Numbered from the stretch's first letter, positions 17,091-25,826 are shown. The stretch is 64,000 bases of DNA from Alcaligenes aquatilis (GCF_003076515.1 NZ_CP022390.1:124001-188000); one strand, 5' to 3'. Numbers and translations: made by a program. The notes: generated by a model from the sequence alone, not told the origin.

Positions 17091-18281
17091 ATGGAATTCG
17101 ATCGGGCCGGTGTACGTGCATTAATGGAAATTACCCAGCGTCCGGAGTTGGTCTTTGTGCGAGGAGAAGGTTCCTGGCTGCAAGACCACAACGGCAAGCG
17201 ATACCTGGACACCGTCCAGGGCTGGGCCGTGAACGCGCTGGGCCACAGCCCTGCCAACGTCATCAAGGCGATCACCGAACAAGCGTCCAAATTGATCAAC
17301 CCCTCGCCGGCGTTCTACAACGAGCCCTCTATCGCGTTGGCCAAACGCATCGTGGAACACTCCTGCTTTGATCGTGTGTTCTTTGCCAACAGTGGTGGTG
17401 AAGCCAACGAAGGCGCCATCAAGCTGGCGCGCAAATGGGGTCAGATCAACAAGAACAACGCTTACAAGATCATTTCTTTTGAGCACTCTTTCCATGGCCG
17501 TACCCTGGCCACCATGTCCCTGTCCGGCAAACCCGGCTGGGATCGCATGTTTGCGCCTCAGGTTGAAGGTTTCCCCAAAGCCAAGTTGAATGATCTGGAA
17601 TCCGTGCGCGCACTGATTGACGATCAAACCGTGGGCATCATGCTTGAACCCGTACAGGGCGAGGCCGGTGTTATTCCCGCGACCGTGGAGTTCATGAAGG
17701 GCCTGCGCGCTCTGGCCGACGAGCACAAGCTGCTGCTGATCGTGGATGAAGTGCAAACCGGTATGGGCCGTACCGGCACTATGTTTGCTTACGAACACTC
17801 GGGCATCCGTCCTGACATCATGACCTTGGGTAAAGGTATTGGTGGTGGCGTGCCTTTGTCGGCACTGTGCGCACGCGAGGAAATCTCCTGCTTTCAACCT
17901 GGTGATCAGGGCGGTACCTACAACGGTAATCCCTTGATGACCGCCGCTGGCGTGGCGGTGTTTGATGAACTGACCGCTCCTGGCTTCCTGGATTCGGTCA
18001 ACGCCCGCGCCAAGCAACTGTCCGAAGGCTTGCTGGCCATCAGCGCCAAGTGGGGCATGGATGGTGAACGTGGTGAAGGCCTGCTGCGTGCCCTGATTCT
18101 GGATCAGGATGACGGCCCGGAAATTGTGGCTGCGGCCCGCGACCGTGCTCCGGAAGGCATGTTGCTGAATTCACCTCGCCCTAACCTGCTGCGTTTCATG
18201 CCAGCCTTGAACATCACGGCTGATGAAATCGACCTGATGCTAGCCTGGCTGGACGAAATTCTGGTCAAGGTTCGCGGCTAA
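17091..18281 (+). CDS. argD: Acetylornithine aminotransferase-type class III aminotransferase
   Basis: 396 aa. It has the class III PLP fold throughout: the N-terminal [30 protein letters not shown], the PLP-phosphate region [15 protein letters not shown], Asp in [15 protein letters not shown], and the Schiff-base Lys in TLGKGIGGG. The enzyme exchanges the delta-amino group between N-acetylornithine and 2-oxoglutarate in arginine synthesis, and often acts on succinyldiaminopimelate as well. It stands alone, with a rho-independent terminator 20 bp after the stop. Closely related members use succinylornithine or 4-aminobutyrate, so substrate assignment is by overall similarity only. Confidence 0.85.
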   Translation: MEFDRAGVRALMEITQRPELVFVRGEGSWLQDHNGKRYLDTVQGWAVNALGHSPANVIKAITEQASKLINPSPAFYNEPSIALAKRIVEHSCFDRVFFANSGGEANEGAIKLARKWGQINKNNAYKIISFEHSFHGRTLATMSLSGKPGWDRMFAPQVEGFPKAKLNDLESVRALIDDQTVGIMLEPVQGEAGVIPATVEFMKGLRALADEHKLLLIVDEVQTGMGRTGTMFAYEHSGIRPDIMTLGKGIGGGVPLSALCAREEISCFQPGDQGGTYNGNPLMTAAGVAVFDELTAPGFLDSVNARAKQLSEGLLAISAKWGMDGERGEGLLRALILDQDDGPEIVAAARDRAPEGMLLNSPRPNLLRFMPALNITADEIDLMLAWLDEILVKVRG

Positions 18282-18301
18282 GTCGTGTTGCTGCCATAAA
18301 G

Positions 18302-18327
18302 AAATCCGCCTTCGGGCGGATTTTTTT
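18302..18327 (+). terminator. Intrinsic terminator after argD
   Basis: AAATCCGCC–TTCG–GGCGGATTT followed by T's is a textbook stem with a UUCG tetraloop, 20 bp after the stop codon. Confidence 0.95.
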
Positions 18328-18413
18328 GGTCTTTGCACAACAGGGGCTGTGTTCCTGCCATAACGTGGAGCAGGGGATGGTGGGTGTCACCATGCCCTGG
18401 GGAAAAGGTGCAT

Positions 18414-19238
18414 TTACACGGTTTCTAAATGGGCTTTTACAGCGGCAGCCACTAATTCAGGGTGGGAAATATGCATGCCGTGGCCCGCCCCTGTGACGGT
18501 GCGAATCGTGGCGCGTGGCACCCGTTCCGATATTTTCTGAATGACCGCTGCGTAGGTTGGTAGGGTCGCGCTGCCGGTCAATAGTGTCGTCTGTCCGGCA
18601 AACGTGGCTAAGGCGCTGACATTGACCGCCAAGCGATCCGGGTCCCGGAATTGATCGAGCCACGTGTGTGCATTGGACAGGATGGTGGCGCGGGCCTGCG
18701 AGTCGAATACTTCATGCCAGGCCTTGTCTCCGAAGGCGACTTTCTCGATAAAAAGTTTTGCGCCTGCTTCGACCTGTCCCTTTTCTATCATCATGGCGGC
18801 TTGTTTCATCAAGTCGCTTGCTTCCAGTCTGAGGGCCTCGTTTTCGTCTTGTAAAAGGCTGAAAACCGGGGGTTCCAGCAACATCATCGAACTGACCCGC
18901 TCCGGGTGGCGGCTGGCCAGAACAATGGAGACATTCGCTCCATAAGAGTGTCCGAGGACATGAGCTGTTTGCAGGTTCAGATGGTCCAAAAGAGCGATGA
19001 CATCGGCGACATCTTCGCTCAGGCGACCCTGGCCTTTGGGAGCGGAGCTTCGGCTGTGGCCGCGCCGATCGTAGCGCAGAAGTGTATGGTCAGAGAGCTT
19101 GTTGGCAACACCGTTCCAGCTTTGGTGATCATCCCATGAGCCATGTATACAAATGATAGGGGTGTTGCCGTTTGTGGGGGGGTGAAGATAGGCGAGACTG
19201 AAATCCTGAAAATCTATTTTTTTCATTATGTTTCGCAT
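18414..19238 (-). CDS. Alpha/beta-hydrolase
   Basis: 274 aa from the ATG at 19238, which has GAAAGGG upstream; the in-frame ATG at 19226 has no ribosome site. The fold's landmarks are the oxyanion strand IICIHGSWDD, YDRRGHSRSS, the nucleophile elbow GHSYGA, and the catalytic His in TGAGHGMH near the C-terminus. There is no signal peptide, so it is cytoplasmic. Substrate is unknown. Its promoter region is shared with the divergent cupin dioxygenase, which suggests a role in the same aromatic pathway, for example ester or ring-cleavage product hydrolysis. That link is inferred only from position. Confidence 0.85.
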   Translation of the reverse strand: MRNIMKKIDFQDFSLAYLHPPTNGNTPIICIHGSWDDHQSWNGVANKLSDHTLLRYDRRGHSRSSAPKGQGRLSEDVADVIALLDHLNLQTAHVLGHSYGANVSIVLASRHPERVSSMMLLEPPVFSLLQDENEALRLEASDLMKQAAMMIEKGQVEAGAKLFIEKVAFGDKAWHEVFDSQARATILSNAHTWLDQFRDPDRLAVNVSALATFAGQTTLLTGSATLPTYAAVIQKISERVPRATIRTVTGAGHGMHISHPELVAAAVKAHLETV

Positions 19239-19451
19239 GTTTAGGAGCCCTTTCTCGCTGTTTTCAGTTGGTTTCGATGAAACATGAGGTATATACCATA
19301 ATTGTAGATAGTATACCAAACGGGTGGATAGCCTCTGTTAGGGATATTCCTGCCTGGCTGGGCCGATGTGCAGCAATAGGGTTGAATGTGAGTACGGGTT
19401 CTCGGATAGCCACCACTTTTTGTGCTGGGTGGCAGTGAAGGACAAAAGCAG

Positions 19452-19524
19452 TGCCAAAACTGGATAATCCGCCCCTGTGTTGTGCCAGAGCTGGATAGTT
19501 CGGCGCCAAATTGATTCATAGAAT
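19452..19524 (+). promoter_or_regulatory. XylS-like direct-repeat operator and promoter for the cupin gene
   Basis: Two direct copies of TGCC-N6-GGATA start at 19452 and 19483 (31 bp apart, about three helical turns). The form resembles the TGCA-N6-GGNTA half-sites used by XylS. The second copy ends against a plausible -35 region, and TAGAAT lies at 19519–19524, matching the usual activator position of this family. The AraC/XylS regulator at 20113–21120 is the obvious candidate to bind here. The rest of the 365-bp intergenic stretch holds no gene. Confidence 0.6.
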
Positions 19525-19532
19525 AAAAACCA

Positions 19533-19551
19533 GCCAATCCGGGGGATTGGC
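19533..19551 (+). promoter_or_regulatory. Stem-loop in the 5' leader of the cupin mRNA
   Basis: GCCAATCC-GGG-GGATTGGC is a perfect 8-bp stem with a 3-nt loop immediately downstream of the predicted transcription start. It would sit at the very 5' end of the transcript, where hairpins often protect mRNA; it could also be a protein-binding dyad. Confidence 0.45.
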
Positions 19552-19603
19552 ATCCGACTGTGTCACACACGCAGCGGTTTTATTTCTATGAGAGAGACAA
19601 GTC

Positions 19604-20116
19604 ATGACCCAAAACAGCACCCCACCCTACATCGAGATCGAAAAGCGCATCGACAAGGTCCGCGACGAATACGCTCTGGTTGAAGGTCACTTCGATACGT
19701 CTGAAGAAACCTCCCCCTGGATTCCTTTCGGCCCCAATATCTGGCTGCGTCACCTGAGCTTTGATATTCGCAACAACACCTCGGTACACATCATGCGTGC
19801 CGACAAGGGTGGCTCCCTGGGTCGTCACCGTCATCGCGCTGTGGTGACTGGCTACATCTTGTCCGGCAGCCTGCGTTACGAGGAGTACGACTGGGTGGCT
19901 CGCGCTGGCCATTACATCCACGAAAGCCCCGGCCGCACCCACACGCTGGTGTCTGATGAAGGCATGGAAACGCTGTTCCACCTGGGCACGCCCATCGAGT
20001 TCCTGGACGAGAACGACAACATTCTGGAAATCATCGACGTGTTCTGGATGATCGACCACTACACCAGCTACTGTAAGAAGCACAATCTGCCCATCAACCA
20101 GTCCATGTTTATCTAA
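19604..20116 (+). CDS. Cupin dioxygenase, 2,4'-dihydroxyacetophenone dioxygenase family
   Basis: 170 aa with GAGAGA upstream of the ATG. It is a small single-domain cupin. The metal-binding motif is H75-x-H77 in GRHRHRAVV, with acidic residues at 93–94 (RYEEYDW) and H113 in GRTHTLV. The spacing and surrounding residues (WIPFGPNIWLRHLSFD, DYWxxDHYTSYC-like end) resemble 2,4'-dihydroxyacetophenone dioxygenase known from Alcaligenes. That Fe enzyme cleaves the side-chain C–C bond to give 4-hydroxybenzoate and formate. It overlaps the convergent AraC/XylS gene by 4 bp and is preceded by XylS-like half-sites. The exact substrate is inferred. Confidence 0.75.
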   Translation: MTQNSTPPYIEIEKRIDKVRDEYALVEGHFDTSEETSPWIPFGPNIWLRHLSFDIRNNTSVHIMRADKGGSLGRHRHRAVVTGYILSGSLRYEEYDWVARAGHYIHESPGRTHTLVSDEGMETLFHLGTPIEFLDENDNILEIIDVFWMIDHYTSYCKKHNLPINQSMFI

Positions 20117-21120
20117 GACTGTTTGAGGCTTGTGTGCCGTGTCTGCCCCGTTTGATGGGGCAGCTCCTGGAAGCGTTGCTGATAGTAGGCAGAAAACCGG
20201 CCCAGATGCCCAAAGCCATGCGCCAGTGCCACCTCGGTGACATTGGGGCGGGGTCGGCTTTGCAGCACTTGATGCGCGGCGTCCAGACGCAGATTGCGTA
20301 CCCAGCTCATGGGTGACTGCTTGTAGTGACGACGGCACAGCAGATGCAGGAAGCGGGGACTCACACCTGCTGCCTGCGCCAGATCATCCAGTGAGATGTT
20401 GCTGTGCAAATGCGCCAGCACATAGTTTTTGGCCTGGAGCAGTCGCATTTGCCCTGCCCGGGCTGCGGCTCCCATGGACTCATCCACCAGAGCCTGCACA
20501 GCTTGTTTATCGGTGGGATGACTGAGCAGGAATAAAGCCAGGCTGCTTTCAATATGCTGCGTCCAGGAGGCTGAACGGTCGCTGTGCTGTGCCGGGAGCA
20601 GAAGCAGGTGCTGGATGAGGTTGGCCCATTGCGGGCCCATACAGGGGTCCAACTTGTAGACACAGCCCCGAGTCATGCCCTCGTGCGTCAGCGTCTGATG
20701 ACCCACGCCATCAAACAGGCTGTAGGGGATTTTGACGATTAACTGCTCGCAACCGGCTTGCCATAAGGTGCGCACATGATGGCGGGGGGATACCACCGCA
20801 ATATCGCCGGGATAGGCTGTTAATTTGTGATGACCATCACTGATGAATTCGGCCGTGCCTTGCAAGGGCATTTGCACCAGACAGAAGTCGCCGAAGGCAT
20901 CGGCCTGGATTTCCACTTCGGCACCGTAGCCCAGCCGCATCAGGCTGATCTGATCAATATCGCGGCGGTACAGGCTGGTGTTGATGCGCCCGCGACCCCA
21001 ATGCAGAGCATGCCGGGAAATGGCCCGGCTCAGTGGCTGATGGGACAGCTCGGCGCTGTGTGAATGAAAGATTGGATGACGGTACAACACCGACAGATCC
21101 AAGCCATTTTCTGCCGACAT
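20113..21120 (-). CDS. AraC/XylS-family transcriptional regulator
   Basis: 335 aa from the ATG at 21120, with AAGGGG 7 nt upstream; an in-frame ATG at 21144 has no ribosome site. The N-terminal sensor region shares RLGYGAEVEIQADA–LVQMPLQGTAEF with the regulator at 681–1658. The C-terminal double HTH has LDDLAQAAGVSPRFLHLLCRRHY and VTEVALAHGFGHLGRFSAYYQQ. It is convergent with the cupin gene with a 4-bp overlap and is the likely activator of that gene through the TGCC-N6-GGATA repeats. Confidence 0.85.
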   Translation of the reverse strand: MSAENGLDLSVLYRHPIFHSHSAELSHQPLSRAISRHALHWGRGRINTSLYRRDIDQISLMRLGYGAEVEIQADAFGDFCLVQMPLQGTAEFISDGHHKLTAYPGDIAVVSPRHHVRTLWQAGCEQLIVKIPYSLFDGVGHQTLTHEGMTRGCVYKLDPCMGPQWANLIQHLLLLPAQHSDRSASWTQHIESSLALFLLSHPTDKQAVQALVDESMGAAARAGQMRLLQAKNYVLAHLHSNISLDDLAQAAGVSPRFLHLLCRRHYKQSPMSWVRNLRLDAAHQVLQSRPRPNVTEVALAHGFGHLGRFSAYYQQRFQELPHQTGQTRHTSLKQS

Positions 21121-21363
21121 TGGGAACCCCTTGTTCCAGAGCATAAGGATGCGCGTGACCAGCGACTAGTGTAAAAGTTGCACGGCTGGGCGGGCATGGG
21201 GGCTATCCCTGATCGGGGCTTGTGGGTTTCAGAATATTCTTTATTTACAGAAGGATAGAATGGTTGTTATTTTATTTAGGTTTAAAAGAATCAGCCTGGT
21301 TTTTGGCGTTGTGGTTGAGGCTTGAAGAAGTGAACCGTAGGTCTTCAATGTCGTGAGCTGACC

Positions 21364-22110
21364 TTAAATAAAAGGACGAATAATCAGTTGCAGACCCAAT
21401 ACCGCCAGGAACAGCAACAGACATTGCTTGAAGCGTCGCGGGCTGATGCGCATGCGAACTTTTTGTCCCAGCCACATGCCCAGTAAAGCTGGAACAATCA
21501 CTACGGTGGACAGGCTCAGCTGATTTGGCTTGAACACATCGTGCATGAACAGGCCACCTGCCAGCGCGAGGGTGGAGATGGTGAAGGACAGCCCCAAGGC
21601 CTGTACCAGCTCATCCTTGTTCAGATTCAGGGCCTGTAAATAAGGTACGGCAGGCATCACAAAAACGCCGGTAATGCCGGTCACGACGCCCGTCACCAGG
21701 CCAATCAAGGGTGCAAGCCAGGGCTCGAAGCGGGGTGACACCGTCAGGGTGGGGGCGATAAGCGCATAGCCTGCATAAACCAGTAGCGCGATACCCAAGG
21801 CCATACCTGATAGCTGCGGTGAGGTATTGGCCAGCAAGGACGAGCCCCAGAGCGTGCCCAGCACAATGGTCAGCATCATGGGCCAGAGCCTGCGCAGCAA
21901 AGCCAGCATGGGCGGCCCGGCAAGGCATTGCCAGACATTGGTGATAAAAGAAGGCAACACCAGCAAGGCGGCGGCCGAGGCGGGTGACATCACCAGACCC
22001 AGCAAGCTCATGGCGACCGTAGGCAGGCCCATGCCGGTAATGCCTTTGACCATGCCCGCGACCAGGAAGGTGGCGCCGATCAGAAGAAAGAAAGTGAGAG
22101 ATTCATGCAT
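21364..22110 (-). CDS. TauE/SafE-family membrane carrier
   Basis: About 248 aa with roughly eight membrane spans in two homologous halves: GATFLVAGMVKGITGMGLPTVAM in the first half, PLIGLVTGVVTGITGVFVMPAVPYLQAL in the second. The family exports or takes up sulfite, sulfoacetate, taurine-related sulfonates and other small organic anions. The ATG at 22110 fits the start of the first span; a GTG at 22143 is possible. Neither has a good ribosome site. It is divergent from a LysR regulator, with a perfect dyad between them, a common arrangement for locally controlled carriers. Confidence 0.82.
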   Translation of the reverse strand: MHESLTFFLLIGATFLVAGMVKGITGMGLPTVAMSLLGLVMSPASAAALLVLPSFITNVWQCLAGPPMLALLRRLWPMMLTIVLGTLWGSSLLANTSPQLSGMALGIALLVYAGYALIAPTLTVSPRFEPWLAPLIGLVTGVVTGITGVFVMPAVPYLQALNLNKDELVQALGLSFTISTLALAGGLFMHDVFKPNQLSLSTVVIVPALLGMWLGQKVRMRISPRRFKQCLLLFLAVLGLQLIIRPFI

Positions 22111-22164
22111 GCCTGTATTGAAGCGTGGCAGGCAGGCGTACACAATGTGGATTTAAGACGGTAT

Positions 22165-22183
22165 CCTTCGGTTTATCCGAAGG
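22165..22183 (+). promoter_or_regulatory. LysR-type operator dyad between tauE-like and lysR-type genes
   Basis: CCTTCGG-TTTAT-CCGAAGG is a perfect 7-bp dyad 17 bp before the LysR gene start and 55 bp before the TauE gene start. Its size suits a LysR recognition site controlling both directions, including autoregulation. Confidence 0.65.
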
Positions 22184-22199
22184 GTTTTCAGGAGTGGTC

Positions 22200-23093
22200 A
22201 TGCGACTGGGTCTGGCAGATCTTCACTTGTTCTTGAGCATTGTGGAGGCAGGCAGCATCACACAGGGGGCGGTACGCGCGAATCTGGCATTGGCTTCGGC
22301 CAGCGAGCGTTTGCGTCGTATCGAGGACGACGCGGGTGTTGCCCTTCTGGAGCGTCTGCCGCGTGGAGTCGTCACTACCGAAGCGGGTGAGGCCCTGGCC
22401 CACCATGCCCGTTTGATGTTGCGTCAGCATGATTTGCTAAAGGGCGAATTGCAGGATTTCGCCCTTGGCGCGCGGGGGACCTTGCACCTGTATGCGAATA
22501 CGGCGGCCTTGACCGACTTTCTGCCGCCCCGTCTGGCGCCCTGGTTGGCGCAGCGGCCCAATCTGCACATCGAACTGAAAGAGCGCACCAGCACAGACAT
22601 TGTGCGTACGGTGGCGGCAGGTTTGGCCCAGGCCGGTGTGGTGTCGGATGCGGTGCAGGCACCGGAGCTGGTGCTGGAGCCGGTCGCCAAGGATCATTTG
22701 GTGCTGATAATGGCGGCGGCTCATCCCTTGGCGGCGCTCAGCAAATTGAGCTTGCAGGAGGTTCTGCATGAGCCATTCGTGGGCCTGATGCCCGGTAATG
22801 CCTTGCAAGACCATCTGGACGAGCATGCTCGCGCTGCGGGCCATGCTTTGGCGCAGCGTATCCGCATGAAAACTTTTGAAGGGCTGTGCCAGATGGTGGC
22901 CCACGGTGTGGGCCTGGGGATTGTGCCGCAAGGGGTGGCCAGCCGCTACAAGCGCCGTTATGGCTTTGTAGCGCGGCCTTTGAGTGACCCCTGGGCCAAT
23001 CGCTCCTTGTGCCTGTGCTATCAGGATTGGGATGCCCTCTCCAAACCCATGCAGCGTTTGTTGCAGCATTTGGGGTCGACGAAGGCCTGCTGA
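22200..23093 (+). CDS. LysR-family transcriptional regulator
   Basis: 297 aa from the ATG at 22200, with AGGAG upstream. The N-terminal winged HTH reads LADLHLFLSIVEAGSITQGAVRANLALASASERLRRIEDDAGVALLER. The rest is the periplasmic-binding-protein-like effector domain (LHLYANTAALTDFLP, VKAHGVGLGIVP-like end). It is divergent from the TauE/SafE carrier and very likely controls it. The effector is unknown. Confidence 0.9.
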   Translation: MRLGLADLHLFLSIVEAGSITQGAVRANLALASASERLRRIEDDAGVALLERLPRGVVTTEAGEALAHHARLMLRQHDLLKGELQDFALGARGTLHLYANTAALTDFLPPRLAPWLAQRPNLHIELKERTSTDIVRTVAAGLAQAGVVSDAVQAPELVLEPVAKDHLVLIMAAAHPLAALSKLSLQEVLHEPFVGLMPGNALQDHLDEHARAAGHALAQRIRMKTFEGLCQMVAHGVGLGIVPQGVASRYKRRYGFVARPLSDPWANRSLCLCYQDWDALSKPMQRLLQHLGSTKAC

Positions 23094-23355
23094 GTCCACG
23101 CTTATTGCGGGAGCTTATTCGCTGGCCTTATGTGTTTTTCAAGCAGCCAGTGGGCCGATGTTAGGCGTAGGCCTCGTGCTGGTTTCTGCATTTTTTGTGG
23201 GATTCTTCTGTGGGATTCAGCGGCCCGTTTATTTTGTCGCTGGTGCTGTGTAAATCTGTCGTTTGATTACTTGCTCTAATGCTGGAGCTTATCTTCCTGG
23301 CTTTCGTTTAACCCCCGAGCGGACAATGCTGATAAATAGCGGGCTGCTGGCGTTC

Positions 23356-24258
23356 TTATTCCAGCTCCTCCATCTTGTTAGCTGCAAGTGGCTCTTGCGA
23401 TTCTGCTGGCTCCGCCAAGCTGATCTTCACCCCAATATCGGCCGGTTTCGCGTAGTGCAGGCTGCTGGTCACCAAGGCATTCACGCCCGTTGCGGCATAG
23501 GCGGCTGCGTTACCTGCATGAATCCCGCCTGCCGCCAGAATGGTGACGTTAGGATGCGCCCTGCGCAGCGCAGGCACGATTTGCGTCAGAGTTTCAGGCG
23601 GGACTTTATCGAACTGCACCACGTCCGCGCCAGCCTGGGCCGCGCGATAGGCTTCGTCCAGATCGGCTGCTTCAATTACGATTTTTTTCTCGCACAAGGC
23701 GTATTTGTGGCGGGCAATTGCACGGCCTACCTCTTCCCAACCGCCCATCAGGGCGCGGTGCTGCGGGAAGATCAAAATGGTTTCACCCAGGCCCAGCCGA
23801 TGCGGCATGGCACCGCCCGATAGTGTGGCTTTCAAGGCCAGCTTGCGCACACCAGGCGCGTGTTTGCGGGTGGTCAGCACCGCTACCGAGGCATCCACCG
23901 TTTGCACGGCCTGCACCACTTGATGTGTCAGAGTGGCGATACCGCAGGCAAACTCCAGCAGGTTCTGGCCGACTTTCCAGGCGCGCAGCACGGCTTGGGC
24001 GGGGCCTTGGGCCAGCAAGATGGTCTGACCGGGCATAGCCGCCACGCCGCTGGGGGTGTAGTGCTGGGTCTGGCCGCCGCAAGAGCGCACAATCTCGGCC
24101 ACTTCTTCAGTGCCTGCTACGCGGATAGGGTCACGCACGACGTAACGCAGTGTGGTGTTCTGCTTGTGCAGGCCCAGCATATGGCTGGTCAGGTCCAGGT
24201 AGGACGCATCTTCGCCAATCCATTGGTCGATTTGGCTTTGTTCAAAAAAAACCGTCAT
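23356..24258 (-). CDS. modD: ModD protein (QPRTase-like)
   Basis: 300 aa from the ATG at 24258, overlapping the permease stop as ATGA. It is homologous to quinolinate phosphoribosyltransferase (NadC): the barrel motifs TRKHAPGVRKLALKA, GGAMPHRLGLGETILIF, GADVVQFDKVPPETL and ILAAGGIHAGNAAAYAATGV are visible. ModD occurs only next to molybdate-transport genes and its true reaction is not established, to my knowledge. It is the last gene of the mod operon, where modC would often be expected. Confidence 0.85.
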   Translation of the reverse strand: MTVFFEQSQIDQWIGEDASYLDLTSHMLGLHKQNTTLRYVVRDPIRVAGTEEVAEIVRSCGGQTQHYTPSGVAAMPGQTILLAQGPAQAVLRAWKVGQNLLEFACGIATLTHQVVQAVQTVDASVAVLTTRKHAPGVRKLALKATLSGGAMPHRLGLGETILIFPQHRALMGGWEEVGRAIARHKYALCEKKIVIEAADLDEAYRAAQAGADVVQFDKVPPETLTQIVPALRRAHPNVTILAAGGIHAGNAAAYAATGVNALVTSSLHYAKPADIGVKISLAEPAESQEPLAANKMEELE

Positions 24259-24920
24259 TTTTGATTCCCGTAGCGCCGTAGCGCCCAAAAACAGGCTAAT
24301 GCCGTCAGCCCCAGCATCCAGGACAGTGCATTGGCGCAGTCTGTGTCGCCATCGAGCACGGCGTTGTAGATAGATAAAGACAGGGTTTCGGTACGGCCCG
24401 CGATATTGCCACCCAACATCAGCGAGATCCCGACTTCGCCCAGCGCCCTGCCGCCCGACAGAATCAGACCTGTGGCCAAGGCGGGCCGCAGCAAGGGTAG
24501 CTCCACCCGGAAGAAGTAGGACCAGGTGCCGTGGCCCAGCGTGGCCGCTGCTTCACGCAGCCGTGGCGACAGGCTGTTCATGCTGTTTTGCACGGGTTTG
24601 ACCATTAAAGGCAGCCCAGCGATAAACGCGGCAATCAACAAGGCCGCAGGCTGAAAAACAATATTGGGTGACCAGCCGGTGGCACTGGCCAGCCAGCCCT
24701 GTCTGCCCAAGGCAAGCAGCAGCAAATAACCGATGACAATCGGTGGAAAAACCAGCGGCAGGCTCACCAGCGAATCGAGTAATCCGTGGCCCGGAAAGCG
24801 TTTTCTGGCCAGGACCCAGGCCAGTGCTACCCCCAGAACCAATTGGGCCACCAGGGTGGCGGCCAGCACATAGACACTCAGGCCCAGCGAGCTGCTGGAG
24901 CAGCTCATCCAGGCAGACAT
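24255..24920 (-). CDS. modB: Molybdate ABC transporter permease
   Basis: 221 aa from the ATG at 24920, which overlaps the modA stop by one base; a GTG one codon earlier is equally placed. There are about five membrane spans, and the EAA-type loop reads LREAAATLGHGTWSYFFRVELPLLRPAL, followed by ALGEVGISLMLGGNI, characteristic of ModB/CysT-type permeases. The pocket-forming segment SLPLVFPPIVIGYLLLLALG is intact. No ATPase gene follows. Confidence 0.88.
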   Translation of the reverse strand: MSAWMSCSSSSLGLSVYVLAATLVAQLVLGVALAWVLARKRFPGHGLLDSLVSLPLVFPPIVIGYLLLLALGRQGWLASATGWSPNIVFQPAALLIAAFIAGLPLMVKPVQNSMNSLSPRLREAAATLGHGTWSYFFRVELPLLRPALATGLILSGGRALGEVGISLMLGGNIAGRTETLSLSIYNAVLDGDTDCANALSWMLGLTALACFWALRRYGNQK

Positions 24921-25630
24921 CACAGGCCGTGGCGCTCAAGAATGGACTTGGCCTTGTCCGAGCCCAGGAACTGGGTCCAGGATTGCAGCGTGGGACTGTC
25001 AGGGCGGTTCTTGAGCACGGCCAGACTCAGATCAATCGGATCGTGGCAGTGGGCGGGCATGGGTAGGATGGTGCCTAGTTTGTCCTTGTGGGCCAGCGCT
25101 TCGCTGCGGTTGATGAAACCGGCATCCACTTCGCCGTTCAGCAAGTAAGTCGATACTTGCGGGAGCATGGCCACTTCAAGGGTGCGACCATCGGCCTGGA
25201 TTTTTTCGCGTTCCATGCAGGTGGTGGCGGCACGGCCGTAAACCGTTTTCTTGGCATCGCCAATCGCGATGCGGGCGTAGCTGGGCTGCTGCAGATCCTG
25301 GATGGAATCAATGGTCTTGCCCTTGGGCACGGCCAGCATCAGGGCACCCTGACTGATGTTTACGAACTGTTGGGCAATGCCCATGGGTTCCAGAAAAAAG
25401 CGGTCGCCAATGATGGCGGCAATGTCCGGGTTTTGCTCGCTCTGGGCGCGGACCTGCTGCATATTGCCAAAGCTGCTCTCTACCGTCAGGCCGGTTTCTT
25501 TATTGAAGGCTTCCATCAATTCGGTGACGGGCTTGCGGTAGCCCGCGCCGGAGGCAATCAGCAGGTCGGAAGCGTGGGCCGTGGTGGAGATCGCCAGCAG
25601 GCAAGCGGCGGAGAACAGCAAAGATTTCAT
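24920..25630 (-). CDS. modA: Molybdate-type periplasmic binding protein
   Basis: 236 aa with an ACAGGAAA ribosome site. A signal peptide covers residues 1–20 (ISTTAHA). The rest follows the ModA fold: LLIASGAGYRKPVTELMEAFNKETG, SFGNMQQVRAQ, and VDAGFINRSEAL. The ligand-binding Ser-Gly near residues 27–28 is SG rather than the common AAS, so oxyanion preference (molybdate or tungstate) is not certain. A ModE-type operator lies just upstream. Confidence 0.82.
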   Translation of the reverse strand: MKSLLFSAACLLAISTTAHASDLLIASGAGYRKPVTELMEAFNKETGLTVESSFGNMQQVRAQSEQNPDIAAIIGDRFFLEPMGIAQQFVNISQGALMLAVPKGKTIDSIQDLQQPSYARIAIGDAKKTVYGRAATTCMEREKIQADGRTLEVAMLPQVSTYLLNGEVDAGFINRSEALAHKDKLGTILPMPAHCHDPIDLSLAVLKNRPDSPTLQSWTQFLGSDKAKSILERHGL

Positions 25631-25651
25631 GGGGTTTCCTGTCGATCAAAT

Positions 25652-25678
25652 TCGTTATGAGTTCAAGTTTATAACGAG
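25652..25678 (-). promoter_or_regulatory. ModE operator upstream of modA
   Basis: CGTTAT-N12-ATAACG at 25654–25677 has the same arms and the same 12-bp gap as the Escherichia coli ModE box (CG-TAT…ATAACG). It lies 24–47 bp before the modA start, so molybdate-loaded ModE should repress the operon. Confidence 0.82.
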
Positions 25679-25826
25679 AAGGGACGGACAGGGACTACCG
25701 GGGTGCTTTTAGGCCGTGGGTTTGACAACGGTTGCAGGTGTTGTGGTTCGACAGCGTGTTTGGGTGTTTTGGGGAGGGGCAAGTCGCGATCAAACAGGAA
25801 AGCTCAGCAAAGGCATACCCTTAAAC

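Noticed and set aside
19264..19509. Short minus-strand frames between the alpha/beta hydrolase and the cupin gene
   Set aside because: They overlap the predicted operator and promoter, have no ribosome sites and no protein-like motif.
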